From the NCBI RefSeq assembly GCF_048128805.1, contig NC_136016.1, forward strand, positions 20,963,676-21,027,675: a stretch of 64,000 nucleotides of DNA. Direction: 5' to 3'. Position 1 is the first letter of the stretch. Each line of letters begins with the position of its first letter. Positions 1 through 42,882 of the stretch are shown here, piece after piece. The DNA is from Centroberyx gerrardi. Its lineage: Eukaryota; Chordata; Actinopteri; Beryciformes; Berycidae. The translations under genes and the position numbers were made by a program. The notes under the pieces are model-generated. The model saw only the letters and a list, made by a program, of their open reading frames with translations. It was not told the DNA's origin and searched no databases.

Positions 1-445
1 GTACTTAGTCTGTCCTGTTACAACACGATCATACTTTATCCATAATGCATTTATGTTGTACACTGTAAAATATGATCTTATGATCTTAGCATAAGATGCA
101 AAGATTATGTGGTTCAAATGTATTGAGATGAAACAGATCTTTGATTACTGATTACAGAAATTTTGATTTTAACATTGATCCAGCAACAAAATAATTTTAT
201 CATGCAAAAACCACAGGGCGCGATCAAAAAACAGGCTCTAACCACATCAGGTTTAGTTTACACATGCATATTCAACGCATAAGTAAACTAAACACAATAC
301 ATCTGCAACAGGATGAAGCAGCGGCAACAAAATCTCTGGGTGGAATTAACTGAGGTGTCAGCCATGTTGACTTTTGTCTCCACTGTCAACAAACATTCAT
401 AAGTTTGCATGTGCCAGCAGACAAAAAGAGAAACTGGCAGCACTT
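1..445. other. Gene-free left edge
   Basis: AT-rich sequence downstream of the THAP gene. I see no convincing exon. A further 3' exon of the THAP gene could lie here if the donor at about 531 is used, but no segment stands out. Confidence 0.4.
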
Positions 446-1500
446 CTAGCGCATTAGCCGCACTCGGATGTCCTGTGCTGTACATAAACCAATAATTCCT
501 GTTCCCTCATGTTTCCTTAGTTGCACCTCACCTGGTCTGTCGTCCTTTGTTTTTTTGCCAGACCAAACCGCTGCTTCTTCCTGATCGTTATCCTCTTCTT
601 CCTCCCCTCCTCCATCGGTATCATCAAACTGAATGGGGGCCGTCTCATCATCATCTGCCTGTTGAGAGAAAAATAGAGTAGAGCTTAACAATGAATCGAA
701 AAAAAAAAAGTCGAAATCGCAATATGATCTTCTGCAATTTCCAAATCAGACGCTGCAATTGCTTAAGAGAGAGAGTCGAGTACAATATTAGTTTAAACCT
801 TTCATCATACTCACTCAGTAAACCACCACACTGACATCTATTTTTTTTTACAAAATCAAATTCTTTAAACAATTTTAAAGTTCTAAAACATTTATGACGA
901 GAAAAACTTTAAATCGCAACTGCAATATTCTCTCAAATAATCGCAATTGGATTTTTTGTCAATATCTTTCAGCCCTAATGGAGAGGCAGAAAGCAAAAGA
1001 GAGATACTAATTTTCTATTAAACATGTAAATTAAACCCGTTGAAATCCCTCAGAGTGGCAGGATGTCTCTCTCTCTGTATTGTCAGTCATACGTTTCCCG
1101 GTCCACAGCAGTAATCACTTACAGGAATGTTATGTTCTCTTGGCTCTGCAGCAATGCTCCTGCGCTGGATGGCAGGCAGGCATTTGCTGCAGCCGACTCC
1201 ATCGCAGGTGGAGCACGGCGGTCGGATGAACACAGTGGGAACGGCCCCCGGCTTCAGCTTCAGAGCCCCCGTGGCAGCCAGAGCTTTCAGGGTGGGGATG
1301 GGCAGCTTGGGCTCAAAGTACTCTTTGCCAAAATGCTCGCTGCACAGGTGGGAGGTGGGTGTGGCAAACCACTGGCTGCGGGTGCGCTGGACCTGCTTCT
1401 CCCATTTGCGAAACTCCTCGGGGTCCCTGGGGAATTTATACAGAGTCACGCCATCATCAGCGGTTTTGCCGCAGCCGTAGGCCACACAGTGGTAGGGCAT
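446..1500 (-). CDS. THAP-domain zinc-finger protein (2 coding exons)
   Basis: This is a putative sequence-specific DNA-binding nuclear protein. Coding exon 1 is 1123..1500 (126 codons, donor GTAAGT). Exon 2 starts at 658 after a CAG acceptor and stays in frame. It either reads to a stop at 446, giving about 196 residues, or is spliced again at a GTGAGG donor (exon end 532) to an exon I could not find. The THAP C2CH ligands are visible as C5, C10, C53 and H56, with the invariant P24, W33 and the closing AVPTVF at 86-91. Directly after it lies C96-x2-C99-x4-C104-x2-C107, containing a CXXCXGXG arrangement that is not part of the THAP fold. Exon 2 is strongly acidic. The ATG at 1500 is preceded by a plausible acceptor, so a 5' non-coding exon is likely. 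I cannot assign it to a numbered THAP paralogue. Confidence 0.8.
690..985 (-). mobile_element. Non-autonomous repeat, family A, copy 1
   Basis: Read on the minus strand it begins TAGGGCTGAAAGATATTGAC and continues with repeated TTGCGATT-type words. The same roughly 300-bp sequence recurs on the plus strand at 14879..15199 and 22353..22590. It lies in the THAP intron. The TAGGGCTG terminus resembles fish hAT-type MITEs. Confidence 0.65.
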
Positions 1501-1828
1501 TCTGTCTCCAGCAGAGGACTGAGGAAGGTGATGTCCATGGGCTGAAGCTGGATCTACAGACAGGACATTGTGCTGTCGGACGTCTTGTTACCAGCTCTGC
1601 AGAGGACAATGATAACTGCATGTTACTACTTGCAAACACTTACTCTCCTCCTGAGAATGAAGTCTTTAACATTAACTTCAGGTAAGACCAACGTCTAGAT
1701 ACCAGAACTGATAAAACGCTTGGTGAAATGTGGAGGACAAAGACTACACCTCATTAACAGACACAATATACATAATATTCAACGTAGCATTTAACTAACA
1801 CCAAATTCTAGACACCAGAGGTGAAAAA

Positions 1829-1986
1829 CGCTTTGTAAAATGGGGTGAACACAAAGTAAACAAGAAACACTTGGTAAAATGGGGTGAACACAAAGTAAAC
1901 AACAAAAAACACTTGATACAATGGGGTGAATACAAAGTAAACAACAAGAAACGCTTGGTGAAAAGGGGTGAACACAAAGTAAACAT
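1829..1986. repeat. Minisatellite, about 4 copies of a 39-42 bp unit
   Basis: Units start at 1829, 1868, 1910 and 1952 and share the core GGGGTGAACACAAAGTAAAC with small changes. The first unit is 39 bp and the next two are 42 bp. Flanking blocks at 1713..1790 and 1985..2010 share CATTAACAGACAC, suggesting a larger local duplication. It lies upstream of the THAP coding start, probably in the 5' intron. Confidence 0.8.
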
Positions 1987-2343
1987 CATTAACAGACACT
2001 ACATACATAAAGCGACAATGACAACGGGATTTGTGGTATAAACCGTATTGTTGCGAGCAAAACAATTATGACAGGTTTGCAAACTTAGCAAGCCGGTCAA
2101 AATGTAAACACAGTCTAGCTAGCTTGCGTGCTAGCTAACATGCTAACTGGAGAGAAGTGCTGTTAGCTTCGTACAGCAACTCACTTGTTATGCATTTAAT
2201 GATTTTTTGAGGCTTATGCTGTGTAGGTCTTCACTGGGCTGTTTCAGAAATCCACATTAACTGAGGTAAAATGTTTATATCCTAGCAGTCGGCACATGCC
2301 TGTGGTCACCTACCCGCGTCGTCGTGGTTACTCCTGGCGCACG

Positions 2344-2362
2344 GCATCATGGGAGTTGGTGT
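2344..2362 (-). promoter_or_regulatory. ZNF143/THAP11-type (SBS) promoter element
   Basis: On the minus strand the site reads ACACCAACTCCCATGATGC, close to the known ACTACAACTCCCAGCATGC consensus bound by ZNF143 and by THAP11 with HCFC1. It sits about 840 bp upstream of the THAP start codon and points in the direction of that gene, so it probably marks its promoter. Binding is inferred from motif similarity alone. Confidence 0.55.
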
Positions 2363-2515
2363 TTTATCCCGATAGAAAAGGGGAAACCACTCATTTTTCT
2401 TAACAAAAATGTATATATTTTCATGCAGAAAAGGGTTAAAATGCTGGCTACACCTTAATCTGCTGATTCAAGAAAATGTCTGTCTCGTGTGCATTCACTC
2501 TATCTATAATAAAAA

Positions 2516-2605
2516 CAATATAACAATAATGATAATGATAATAATAATAGTAAAAGTAATTAAAGTAGTAGTAGTATCAGTAGTTGTCATAGTAGTAGCA
2601 GTCTT
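2516..2605. repeat. AT-rich simple repeat
   Basis: Degenerate ATA/GTA trinucleotide tract (TAATAATGATAATGATAATA and similar). No gene signal is present. Confidence 0.7.
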
Positions 2606-2704
2606 GCCTAGTATAAGTAACTGATTACTTTCTCTTATGAAACCTTCCCAGTCTTGTGAAGCATTGCACTTGTTTGTTTTGCATTTTATGCCACATACTC
2701 ATAC

Positions 2705-4165
2705 CCATTTAATAATAATAATAATAATAAACTTTATTTGTATAGCAATTTTCATACATAAAAATGTAGCTCAAAGTGCTTTACATAAAATCAAGATGAA
2801 ACAGAAAGTGCATTACAATAAAATACATTGGAAAATTGTACAGTAAAATAACATAAAGTAAGTAACAGATAAAAGACAGGTTCAAAGTAAAAACAAGTAC
2901 AAATATGGTTAACAGTTACAATAAAAGAGGCTAAAACAGAAGGTAAGAAAGATTGAAAGGGCTAACAAAAGGCTAAATTAAAAAGGTATGTTTTGACCTG
3001 TGTTTTATAAGATGCTAAGGAGGTTGCCTGTCTAATTTGTGCTGGGAGATTATTCCAAATAGTTGGTGCATAAAAACAGAAAGCTGCCTCCCCAAACTTC
3101 TTAGATTTAGTTTTTGGTACATTCAGCAAGCCAGTGTTTGATGACCTGAGTGAGCGAGCAGGTGCATAAAAAGACAGACAATCAACAATATATGATGGTG
3201 CCATATCATTGAGAGCTTTGTACAGCAACAATAAAATTTTAAAATCGATTCTAAAAGACACAGGCAACCAGTGCAGAGATGCAAGTACAGGTGTAATATG
3301 TTCTCTTTTCCTGGTTTTAGTTAAAAGTCTGGCTGCTGCATTTTGAACCAGTTGTAGTCTGTTTATAGAGTTCTTGGGTATTCCAGTTAAAAGAGCATTA
3401 CAATAGTCAAGCCTTGAGAAAACAAAAGCATGGATTAGTTTCCGGCAGAGTGAGATACGGTCTGACCTTTGCTATATTTCTTAAATGAAAGAAAGCAGTC
3501 CTTGTGACATTGTCAATGTGCTTTTTAAAACTTAGTCCACTGTCGACAGTAACTCCTAGACTTTTTGCCTCAGGCTTGACTTGTAGTGCTAGGCTCCCAA
3601 GTCTGCTTAAAGCACCATCCCTCTCAACACTTGGACCAACGACTATAATCTCAGTCTTGTCTTCATTTAATTTTAAAAAGTTCTCTTTCATCCAGGTTAT
3701 GATACTTGCTAGGCAGTTTGTTAGACTCTGAAGACCATCTAGGTTATTGGGTGCAACGGAAATGTACAACTGCATGTCATCCGCATAGCTGTGAAAATTT
3801 ACTCCATGTTCCCTGATAATGCGACCAAGAGGAAGCATGTATAAAGAAAATAAAAGGGGACCAAGTATTGATCCCTGCGGCACCCCAAATGGAACATCAT
3901 GGTTCTTAGATATGTGATCGCCTATGCTTACAAAGTACTGTCTCCCTGTAAGGTAGGAACAAAACCAATTAAAGGCATTTCCAGATATACCAATATGATG
4001 TTCTAGCCGGTTAAGCAGTATACTGTGGTCAATGGTGTCAAAAGCAGCACTTAAATCAAGTAAAATCAGAACTGAAACGTTTCTTGCACCTGCATTTTCT
4101 CTTAGATCATCCATAATTTTAACTAAAGCAGTTTCAGTGCTGTGGCCCTTTCTGAAGCTATATAT
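2705..4165 (-). mobile_element. 5'-truncated, frameshifted L2-like LINE
   Basis: The minus strand encodes the C-terminal part of a non-LTR reverse transcriptase. It shows RKGHSTETAL, LLDLSAAFDTIDH, GVPQGSILGPLLF and the catalytic YADD box (HSYADDMQLY). A second reading frame from about 3430 down to a stop at 2962 holds the conserved tail with SRLDYCNALL and LHWLPV. The two frames are offset near 3430-3470, so the copy is broken. The 3' end has the usual CACTTTGAGC-like region and an (AAT)n tail at 2709. Homology stops abruptly near 4165, typical of 5' truncation. The motifs fit the L2/Jockey group of fish LINEs. It is not expected to be active. Confidence 0.85.
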
Positions 4166-7100
4166 ACACATATATAGCACATATATTATTACGTATACCA
4201 CACAAATTTCAGGTCTTTTTAGCTGCACTGTTGTTTCTCTCTCTAAGTGTTGAAACTGTAGGCAGCATACGGTTACATAAACCTCCGATTGTTTATATTC
4301 TATGCTATTGCTTTCATTGTTTTATTATCGTTTTATTATTTTATTATATTGCTCCCAAGAGGATAAGTGACCTCTGTGTTCATCCAGCAGAGCTTCTAGT
4401 CAAGCCACATGTAAGATAAGAAGTTTATCTTCTCATACAATACCATATACATATTGATAATCCATAGTCGTCCTATTATTGCAGTAAAAACTGGTTAAAA
4501 ATCTTTACCAAATATAAGACACTTTCTCTGGTTGATGGTAATCCGACAGTCATGTGAGCAGAATCACCTAAGTGATAAAAAGTTTACAATTAAAACTGGA
4601 TAAAACATCTTTATCAGATACAGACAGACAGACAGGCAGACAGACAGACTGCTCTAAAGTCTGTGTCACACTCAAAAGTTAGAAAATGAGTAAGTATGAC
4701 TATATATAAGCACTTTCCAAAACAAGTGATCCGAAATGCTTTACAAAAAGAAATAAAAGAAAAAAACAAATTAAAAACAGACAAAAGGAATGAGGACAAA
4801 AGAGCGCAGAACATAAAGTGCAACAAAAGTGCAAAAAAACAGAACTCTCCAAATCTGTATCAACATACAGCTTCAGGCTGTCACTGCTGGACTCTGTATC
4901 AGTGCAATGCAATCAACTCCATTGCTCCTTCAAGTAAACCACAGCTTGACCGATGACATGAGCTGGCAAGACTAAACAGTCAAAAAGACACTGATTGGAC
5001 TGAAATATGTTTATGAAGCCATTCGGTTACAGTCTGAACAAGTATCTGGACTGTCTCTCACTGGTCAGAGCAGATGAACTTTCCTCTCCTTCATTTCCTC
5101 AGTTCTCTTCCTCCATCTCCTGCCTGGCCTCCTCCTGTCTGCACTGACATTGAGAATGCATGGGAAACTACAATTCAATTCCTGGAGTTGGGGTTTGGAA
5201 TGTGAATGTCACCCAGCTGTAAGGAAACAGAATGTGAATTGAATTGGAATGATGGGAAACAGAATTGAATTCCATTAAATTCCGTGAAATTCCACTTCTA
5301 AGAGAGTTTAAAGTTTAAAGTTTAAAGTTTAAGTTAAAAGACAGTTAAAGAAATCAAATACATTCTAAAGTACATTCTAAAGTCTAAATGTAGATTGCCA
5401 AGTCAAGCCCATGTCATTCATGTCAAGTCGCAAGTCTAAATGTAGAGCAGCAAGTCAAGTCAGAACAAATCAAGAGTCCAGTATCTACTTGTTTAATATC
5501 TAGGACTTTTCAATGCAATATGGTTTTAATAGGATAAAAACTTGGTAAGAGCATCATGAGTTTGATTTCTATAATCAGTTTCAACTTCAATAAATTCAAT
5601 CATTCCACACATAGTGAAATAATTGGTCCCCACCTATAGAATTACTGTTGGGAAAAGTTGGAAATGTCTATATGTTGTAATTTCTGTATTTATTTCTATG
5701 TGGTCTCTGTATGGAACGTTGGCCTATATTGTCTTACCTGGACATGTTTATTCGCTGCACCTGACTGTGGGACGAATTTCCGCTCAAGGACAATAAACTG
5801 CCAAATATCCCATCCACATTCAGAAAACAGAATTTAAATTCATTCGTCTGGCGGAACAAATCTCATCACTTTCAATATAAGTCATCAAGTCCCAAGGCCC
5901 CAGAACCATCAGAGCCCCCACCTGATTGTATGACTTGAGATCTAACAGTAACTTTGTAGGGCAATAGCCAGTAATGTCTGTGCTTAAAAGGAGCAGCATA
6001 AGCAAACTCACTTGCACTTGGGGAATGTGTGTATGAAGTAACGTTGGCACAGACAGTAGTACATACTGTCTGTCTTCATCTATATTAGTCAACAGTGAGC
6101 ATTTCAGACCACATGGTAGTTTTCATCCTCTCCATACGATCATAAGACTATTAGGGCCGGCCTACAAACCTTTTAAACCTCGGCCTACATATGTTTCACT
6201 TGTCTAATTTTCACCCCATTAACTGTCGGATTACTTTTGGTCTGAATATGGGCCATATTTTTAAAATAGCATTCCAAACTTTCAATAAAGTGATTCTCTA
6301 AATGTGTGTCTCACCTTCAGCAGCCTGGTGCAGTCTCACCTGGGATTCTTAAAGGCCTGCAAACCCCCAAAAACAGCACTGACCCTTACTGACAAAACAC
6401 ATTGAAACTTATAGATGAAAGTGAATTTCACTTACTGAATAACAATGCCAGATATTTTGTGTAAGCATAATCCAGAAATATGAATACTGATTGAGTGCTT
6501 GCTTATTGTGTCAATAAACATATTTTTTCTTAGTTACTGGAAAATGGAAATGGAATTTAACTTGCAAAACAAAGAAACTATTCTGTTAGGGTCCTATTTG
6601 ATATTCCAAAGCTTCATTTCATATCATTATTATTATTATTTATTTAGGCTGTAGGAGCATCACAGCTACTCTAGTATGGAATACCTCCTGCAGATCCAGA
6701 AAACATGTCATTTTTCAATGTAACCTGAAGTAAACTAGGACCTGAAGGGCCTTGAGGCCATGCAGATTTTAATGAATCATGGTTTTCACACAAACCCTGC
6801 CACCTCTGGAGAGCTTTTCACTAGATGAGCATTTTTCCATCAAATTTGAAGGATTTTAAGTCTGACATTGGGCCGTCTGCAGCCATTTTCTCCTAACAAA
6901 ACTGTTGTCACCTGCAGTGAAGATGCTGGCTTTGGTGTAGCACACAAAAACTTAGAAGAACAAATTAAAGCAAGCACAGGTTTCCCAAGTAATGAATGCA
7001 GCATATAATACAGTTTTTAATATGCAATATCTGAGTAAACATGTATATATGGCCCAAAAAGGCCTAAATCAAATAAATTTTGCAAGCAAAAAATGATACA

Positions 7101-8300
7101 GCATGCATAAATCTCACAAACAACATAATGTCCTCTTCATAAAACATCTCCAGCTGTATCCTGCTCTCCTGTCAACATCAGACACTTGTAACACTTTTGG
7201 TGTTTTCCTCTTTTAAAGTGAAGCAGGAAAACCTGCATGAATATGAGTGTGAATGGATAATTGTGTAGAGAGCAGTGTACACCGTAACACCTCTTACGCA
7301 CTTGTTACATGTTATTACTTAGTAGAAAAGCAACTTCATGTTGGCTTTTCAAACAGGCTCCCGCTTTCCAGTAAGAGAACTGAGCGATGGTGTCAGGCTG
7401 GGATTATATTCACATCTCTTTGAATATTGAGTGTGGGATGATTTTGAACACCACTTCCCCTGAACTGCCTCATTCAGTGTGATGTGAAAGGAAAAGAGAC
7501 AAGAACAAGAACAAGACAGGAAGAAGACATTTTTGATTAAGGACACACAAAATGACTCAGTCATATTTATGGAGTCTATGCCAAACACGCAGAGTCCCTG
7601 ATCAACACCAGGACCAACAGTCAAGACAGGAAAAATTGCATTTTTCTGTTCTGTATGAAAGAGGATTTATGTATTTCTGGAGCTGAAATCCCATTGACTG
7701 TCAGCTCTATAAAGCTAAAGTATGCATATATTGGTCTGTGTCACTGGGCTTATCTGTGGTTAATTTACTGGTTGCTCCTTTCTTATTGAAGAAATAAGTT
7801 TCACTGATTCTTTTTAAACAGTTAAACATACAGTTTTCTGTGTCTGTGGATCATCTCCAATTTAAAAGTAAAGTTTGTTGTTGTAAATGTTTCATTTGCT
7901 CCTTTTAAGTCCTGGCATTAAGGGTGATTAATTACACAGCATTAGACTGTGAGATGTCTATTTAATGATTATTCATCATCATCCCACCTCAGACTTTGCA
8001 ACTCAACCACCCAAAATAAAACCGATACATGTTCAGGTTGCTGGATTCCACTGTAGTTAATTGATTTGAGCACTACATTTCTTCCGTATTTGTGGCACGA
8101 ATTCCTTGATAACAAACTTTTAATATTTACCATGCATACCATAGTGATTATGCATCATATTTCAGCCATGATTGCAGCTGCACATTAGTATGCTTTATTA
8201 TTTTTTTTGCATCCCCTCATCTTCACCCGCTCCCACCAGCAGCACCACACCATCACTTCACAGCCAAACAAGCCTTTTCTGCCCGACATTATCTTCACCT
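4166..8300. other. Gene-free intergenic stretch
   Basis: About 4 kb of AT-rich DNA with no supported exon on either strand. It contains a (CAGA)n tract at 4616..4650, a TTTAAAG tandem tract at about 5300..5335, and an ATT run near 6626. The part at 4260-4420 resembles the tail region of the repeat at 50210..50515. All reading frames here are short and without recognisable domains. Confidence 0.6.
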
Positions 8301-8694
8301 AGACTCCGCTGAGGGAGGCTGAAATGACGGATGCAATCATGGGAGAGAGACCCCGGGACAGTTTATTTACATCTGAAGAGGCTGTGTAAGTTTAGAGGGA
8401 AGCCGCTACGTGTGTCTCCCTCTTTACTTTCACCGACCCCCTCCTCCTCCGCTGGCAGAAATTTATAAAGAACAAAAAATCCGACAAGGGAGGGAGGGGG
8501 GTTGATACGCCGAGGCTGAAATCGAGAGGCGAACCCAGGAAAGAGGAGTAATTTGTACACGGGACTTTCCCCCTCTTAGTCCCCCAAAAGGAGGGGGAAA
8601 AGTCGCAATAGTGGAAACGAAAAGGAGCGAGCTTCTAAAGACGTGAAAACGTCTGCAACGGTGGATACTTTATATATTTTTATTTCGAAAAAAT
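8301..8694 (+). promoter_or_regulatory. ep300 promoter and 5' UTR region
   Basis: This segment becomes GC- and purine-rich just before the ep300 start codon. It runs into the context AAAATATGG around the ATG at 8695. No clear TATA box is placed where it would be useful. The transcription start cannot be fixed from sequence. Confidence 0.5.
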
Positions 8695-39422
<30,728 letters not shown>

Positions 39423-41945
39423 CCTGGACTCCATACTGTCTGTCTGTCGCGATGCTCTGATCAGTTGCCCCAAACGACGACGAACTGCTATGAAATGACA
39501 GAAAGCGGGGACTACGGCTTTGGGTTTTTAGAAGTTTTTATTTTTTATTTAAATATTTTTCTGATGTATAAATGAAAAGAACTGAAACTTCCTTCCTATG
39601 GGAGATGCAACATAAATCTTAGAAGTCAATAAATGAATAAATTAAAACAATGGTAAGTTATTGCTGTTAATATATATCTATATATTTTTGCCAATTGTGT
39701 ACAAAAAGGTGGAAGGGCAGTGTTTCAGGTTGGAGATATTTCTTCCTTAGTCTATGACACAATATTTTTGGGGACTGAGAATTTTGCCTTTTTTATGAAT
39801 ATTTTTAAGATTTTAAATGTGGCGAAAAATTAAAGTGAGTTGACACAATGTACCTTTTTATTGTTTTGTTTTCCTCCTCGAATACCCAGTCATGATTGTA
39901 TCTGTTTTGCAGAGAAGTGTATTTTATTTCTGAGTTATGTTGTTTTTTTTCTTTCTTTTTCTTCAGATCTTAAAAACAAAACGTCAACATATCTTCCGTT
40001 ACAGGAGCTTTCTTCTGGACAGTCTTTTTTCGCAGCAATGTACATTACACGGCGACTGCTTCAACAATTCACATACATAGAATATCTATTTTTGTTAATG
40101 ACTGTGTAAAAGCCAAACGAGTCGGGACGGGCCGGGAAGGGATGGGATAGGGGTTTACGAGTTTATCGCAGTTTGATTTTTGACTGGTTTTATAGGTCGG
40201 TTAAAGGGTTGGGGGTCTGAGTGAAGCCTAAACAGTGTTTTTTGGGGGGTGGGGGTGGGGGTGGGGGGGGGGGTAAACACACCCGCTGACAGTGGCTCTG
40301 GTTGGATTTTTTGGCGGGAAATACAGGAAACAACGACCCAATCCCCGGAGCAGACATATCCTCGAGCGCCTAGAGCCGCCTCTCCACCCGCCTTCCTCTT
40401 TTATTCTCCTATGAATGTGCACACCCTCCTTAACCCCACCCACCCACCTACTTATCCCCACCCACCCCAAAAGCGATGGATGGATGACCTGCCGATGCCT
40501 GGCCGGCTGTCTGAGGCGCACCGTGCCTCCGTTTCAAGTCGGCCGATCTGTTTTTTTTTTTGTTTTTTTTTAAAGGTTGTGTGTGTACATATAATATAGC
40601 CTTTGTTCATGAACTGTGATGCATAGAGGAAGAGGAGAGGAGGGGAATAAAGTTGTTTGCTTTTGCCGAATCCTTCCTCCACCCCTCCCCAATCGGCTTC
40701 CCTTTAGTCTCTCAGACAGATTTTAGTCTCTCTTTCCCTTCGTTCCCCCGTTCTCTCAACCGCAAGGTTTAATTTAATGTTATTACTGTACAAAGTAAGA
40801 AAATGGTGGACTTATACTGTTTTTTTTTTTTGTAATGAAAATGAAAATTGTAAAAAAAAAAAAAAAAAAAACCTGTACAGACTTTGAGACCTTATGAGCA
40901 GAGACAGATTCTTCTTCTACTGCTCTTTTCCCCTCCGTTTGATTGGATTTTCCCTGTATCTATAATAACTATGAAAGTACTCCTGAGCTACTGTACAGTA
41001 TTGAGATTTTTCTAAAAAGGTACAGTATGGGGTGTAGTAGGTCATGAGCACCAATGCGCCTTTTTCTGTGTATTTTTGACAAAAGGTTTTAGGGAGGGAA
41101 GGGGTTAACTGCAACAAGTCACACACACACACACACACACACCTGAAAGATCTCAACACTTAAGACATGAAACACATGCACAAGATGGAGCCGAGGCAGA
41201 GGTGTGATCAGCGAGAATCTAAATTTGGTCGTTTAGCTTTTTATGGAGAGGATTGAAGACACAATATTCACATGCTCACTATTTTTCTCAAAAGGTTGGG
41301 CTTGCTGGGTATGGGGAGGGACGCAACAGAACCAGGTGGCAATATATCTTGAGACTTATTTTATAAGAAAAAAACAAGGAAAAAACTCTGTCTTTTATAT
41401 ATAGATATATTATTTAATTTTATTTTTTTGGAAATAAAACTTGAAGCTACAGGAATTATTAGATAAAACATGTTCTTTTGTTTTGTATTGAAGATGTTAT
41501 GGTGATGCAAAATGACACTGCAGACAGTCATTCAGTTTGCCCTGGGGAGGCTGTGGAGTATATCATGCCATTTCTTTTCTTTTCTTTCTTTTTTTTTTTT
41601 TTGAAGAGATGTTTCATGTACATGAATATAGATGTAAACATACTGAATCACTGTACAAACCGATGGCAACTGAACAAATAGTTTTGTTTTTATAATTTCT
41701 TCTCCTAAAAAGAGACTGGAAATAAGACTATTTAAATATTTGTTTAGTATTCAAATGGAATCTTTGACCACTTTTTCGTTCTATTGTTAACAATTTTGGT
41801 GCTTGCTGAGAGAAAGCAAAAATGAAATAACTGTTGCTCCATTTTCATTAGTTTCTTTTTTTAAGTTATTTTGGTGGTCTGATTTTTTTTTGTTTTTTTT
41901 GGCCAATAAATTAATTGTACAATAAAGTATGTTTGTACCATTGGA
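39423..41945 (+). other. ep300 3' UTR
   Basis: AT-rich transcribed tail with AATAAA signals at 39628, 40646, 41433, 41905 and 41921. Several 3' ends are therefore possible. The last pair suggests a longest UTR of about 2.5 kb. A (CA)n tract lies at 41121..41142. The 3' end is inferred, not observed. Confidence 0.65.
40244..40273 (+). promoter_or_regulatory. G-quadruplex-like tract in the ep300 3' UTR
   Basis: Four or more G runs of at least 5 separated by single T residues lie on the transcribed-sense strand. The RNA could fold into a G-quadruplex. No function is shown. Confidence 0.55.
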
Positions 41946-42059
41946 AAAAATACTCAATTGTTGCACCGTTGCTTTTTTCCACTTGTGTTAAATCAGATGC
42001 ATTGAGCTGATGCTTTGATTGCATAATCATTCAACACATATTTGAGCATTAGTAGATGT

Positions 42060-42250
42060 AAATCAGAGTGTCTGCAGGTCCTGAAAAAGTCTTAAAATGC
42101 CTTAAATTATATCATCTAAACTCAAGGCCTTAATCAGCTTGAATACACTTAAATATCAGGTTTTAAAGTCTTAGAAAGTCTTAAAAATGTGGTTTCTTGC
42201 TCATCTTTAAAAGTCTTGAACGTAACAGATTAAACTTGCAGACACCCTCT
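42060..42250. repeat. Interspersed repeat between ep300 and cbx7
   Basis: Repeats of the word AAAGTCTTAAAA with ends GTGTCTGCAGGTCC and CTTGCAGACACCC form a loose inverted pair. Related AGTCTTAAAA wording occurs near 29035-29160. Non-coding. Confidence 0.5.
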
Positions 42251-42384
42251 ATATATATATAGCAAATATAGAATAAAAATACCTCCATTTAAACGCCAAA
42301 CTAGATCCATGAGTGGAAACCGGAAACGCTTGGTCGCTGTGACGAAATAACCAAACAAATTAGCAAAAGAAAAAGGGGGGTAAT

Positions 42385-42846
42385 ATTAAACATGAGCAAC
42401 ATTTATTTTAGTATTACAGTAGAAATCGTCTATACACACTGACACGTCATAGACTGGAGCAGGTAATATGCAGGTTCACTACATCACGTAAAGTGCAAGG
42501 TTCTTCCCTCGGCGGTGGATGAAAGCAGCACAAAGCGGCCGACGTTAGGCGTCTCTAACCCAGGCGCTCGTTTTCCGATGACGTCGGCTCGGCGGTTATC
42601 ACAAACTGTATAAAAACTATTCGCTTCAGTCGTCTCCGTGACAATACACAGGTTTCTCTTTTTTTTTTTTTTTTTTAAAGAATAAATAGTTTACATTCAG
42701 GTCGATGTAGAAAAATAACGGCTAAAAATACATGTTCTTCTCCCTCCTCCTCCCCTTTAACGTCTCCTCGTACTTCAAGTCTTGATATCGTCAGCGGAGG
42801 ATCGTGCGTTTTGAGATGCAGAAATCAAACAAGCTGGGACAGTAAT

Positions 42847-42882
<36 letters not shown>

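Noticed and set aside
1829..1986. CRISPR-like spaced repeats
   Set aside because: The units are contiguous diverged tandem copies without unique spacers, in a vertebrate intron; a minisatellite explains them.
2705..4165. Host gene encoding a reverse-transcriptase-like protein
   Set aside because: 5' truncation, an internal frameshift and a LINE-type 3' tail show a dead retrotransposon copy.
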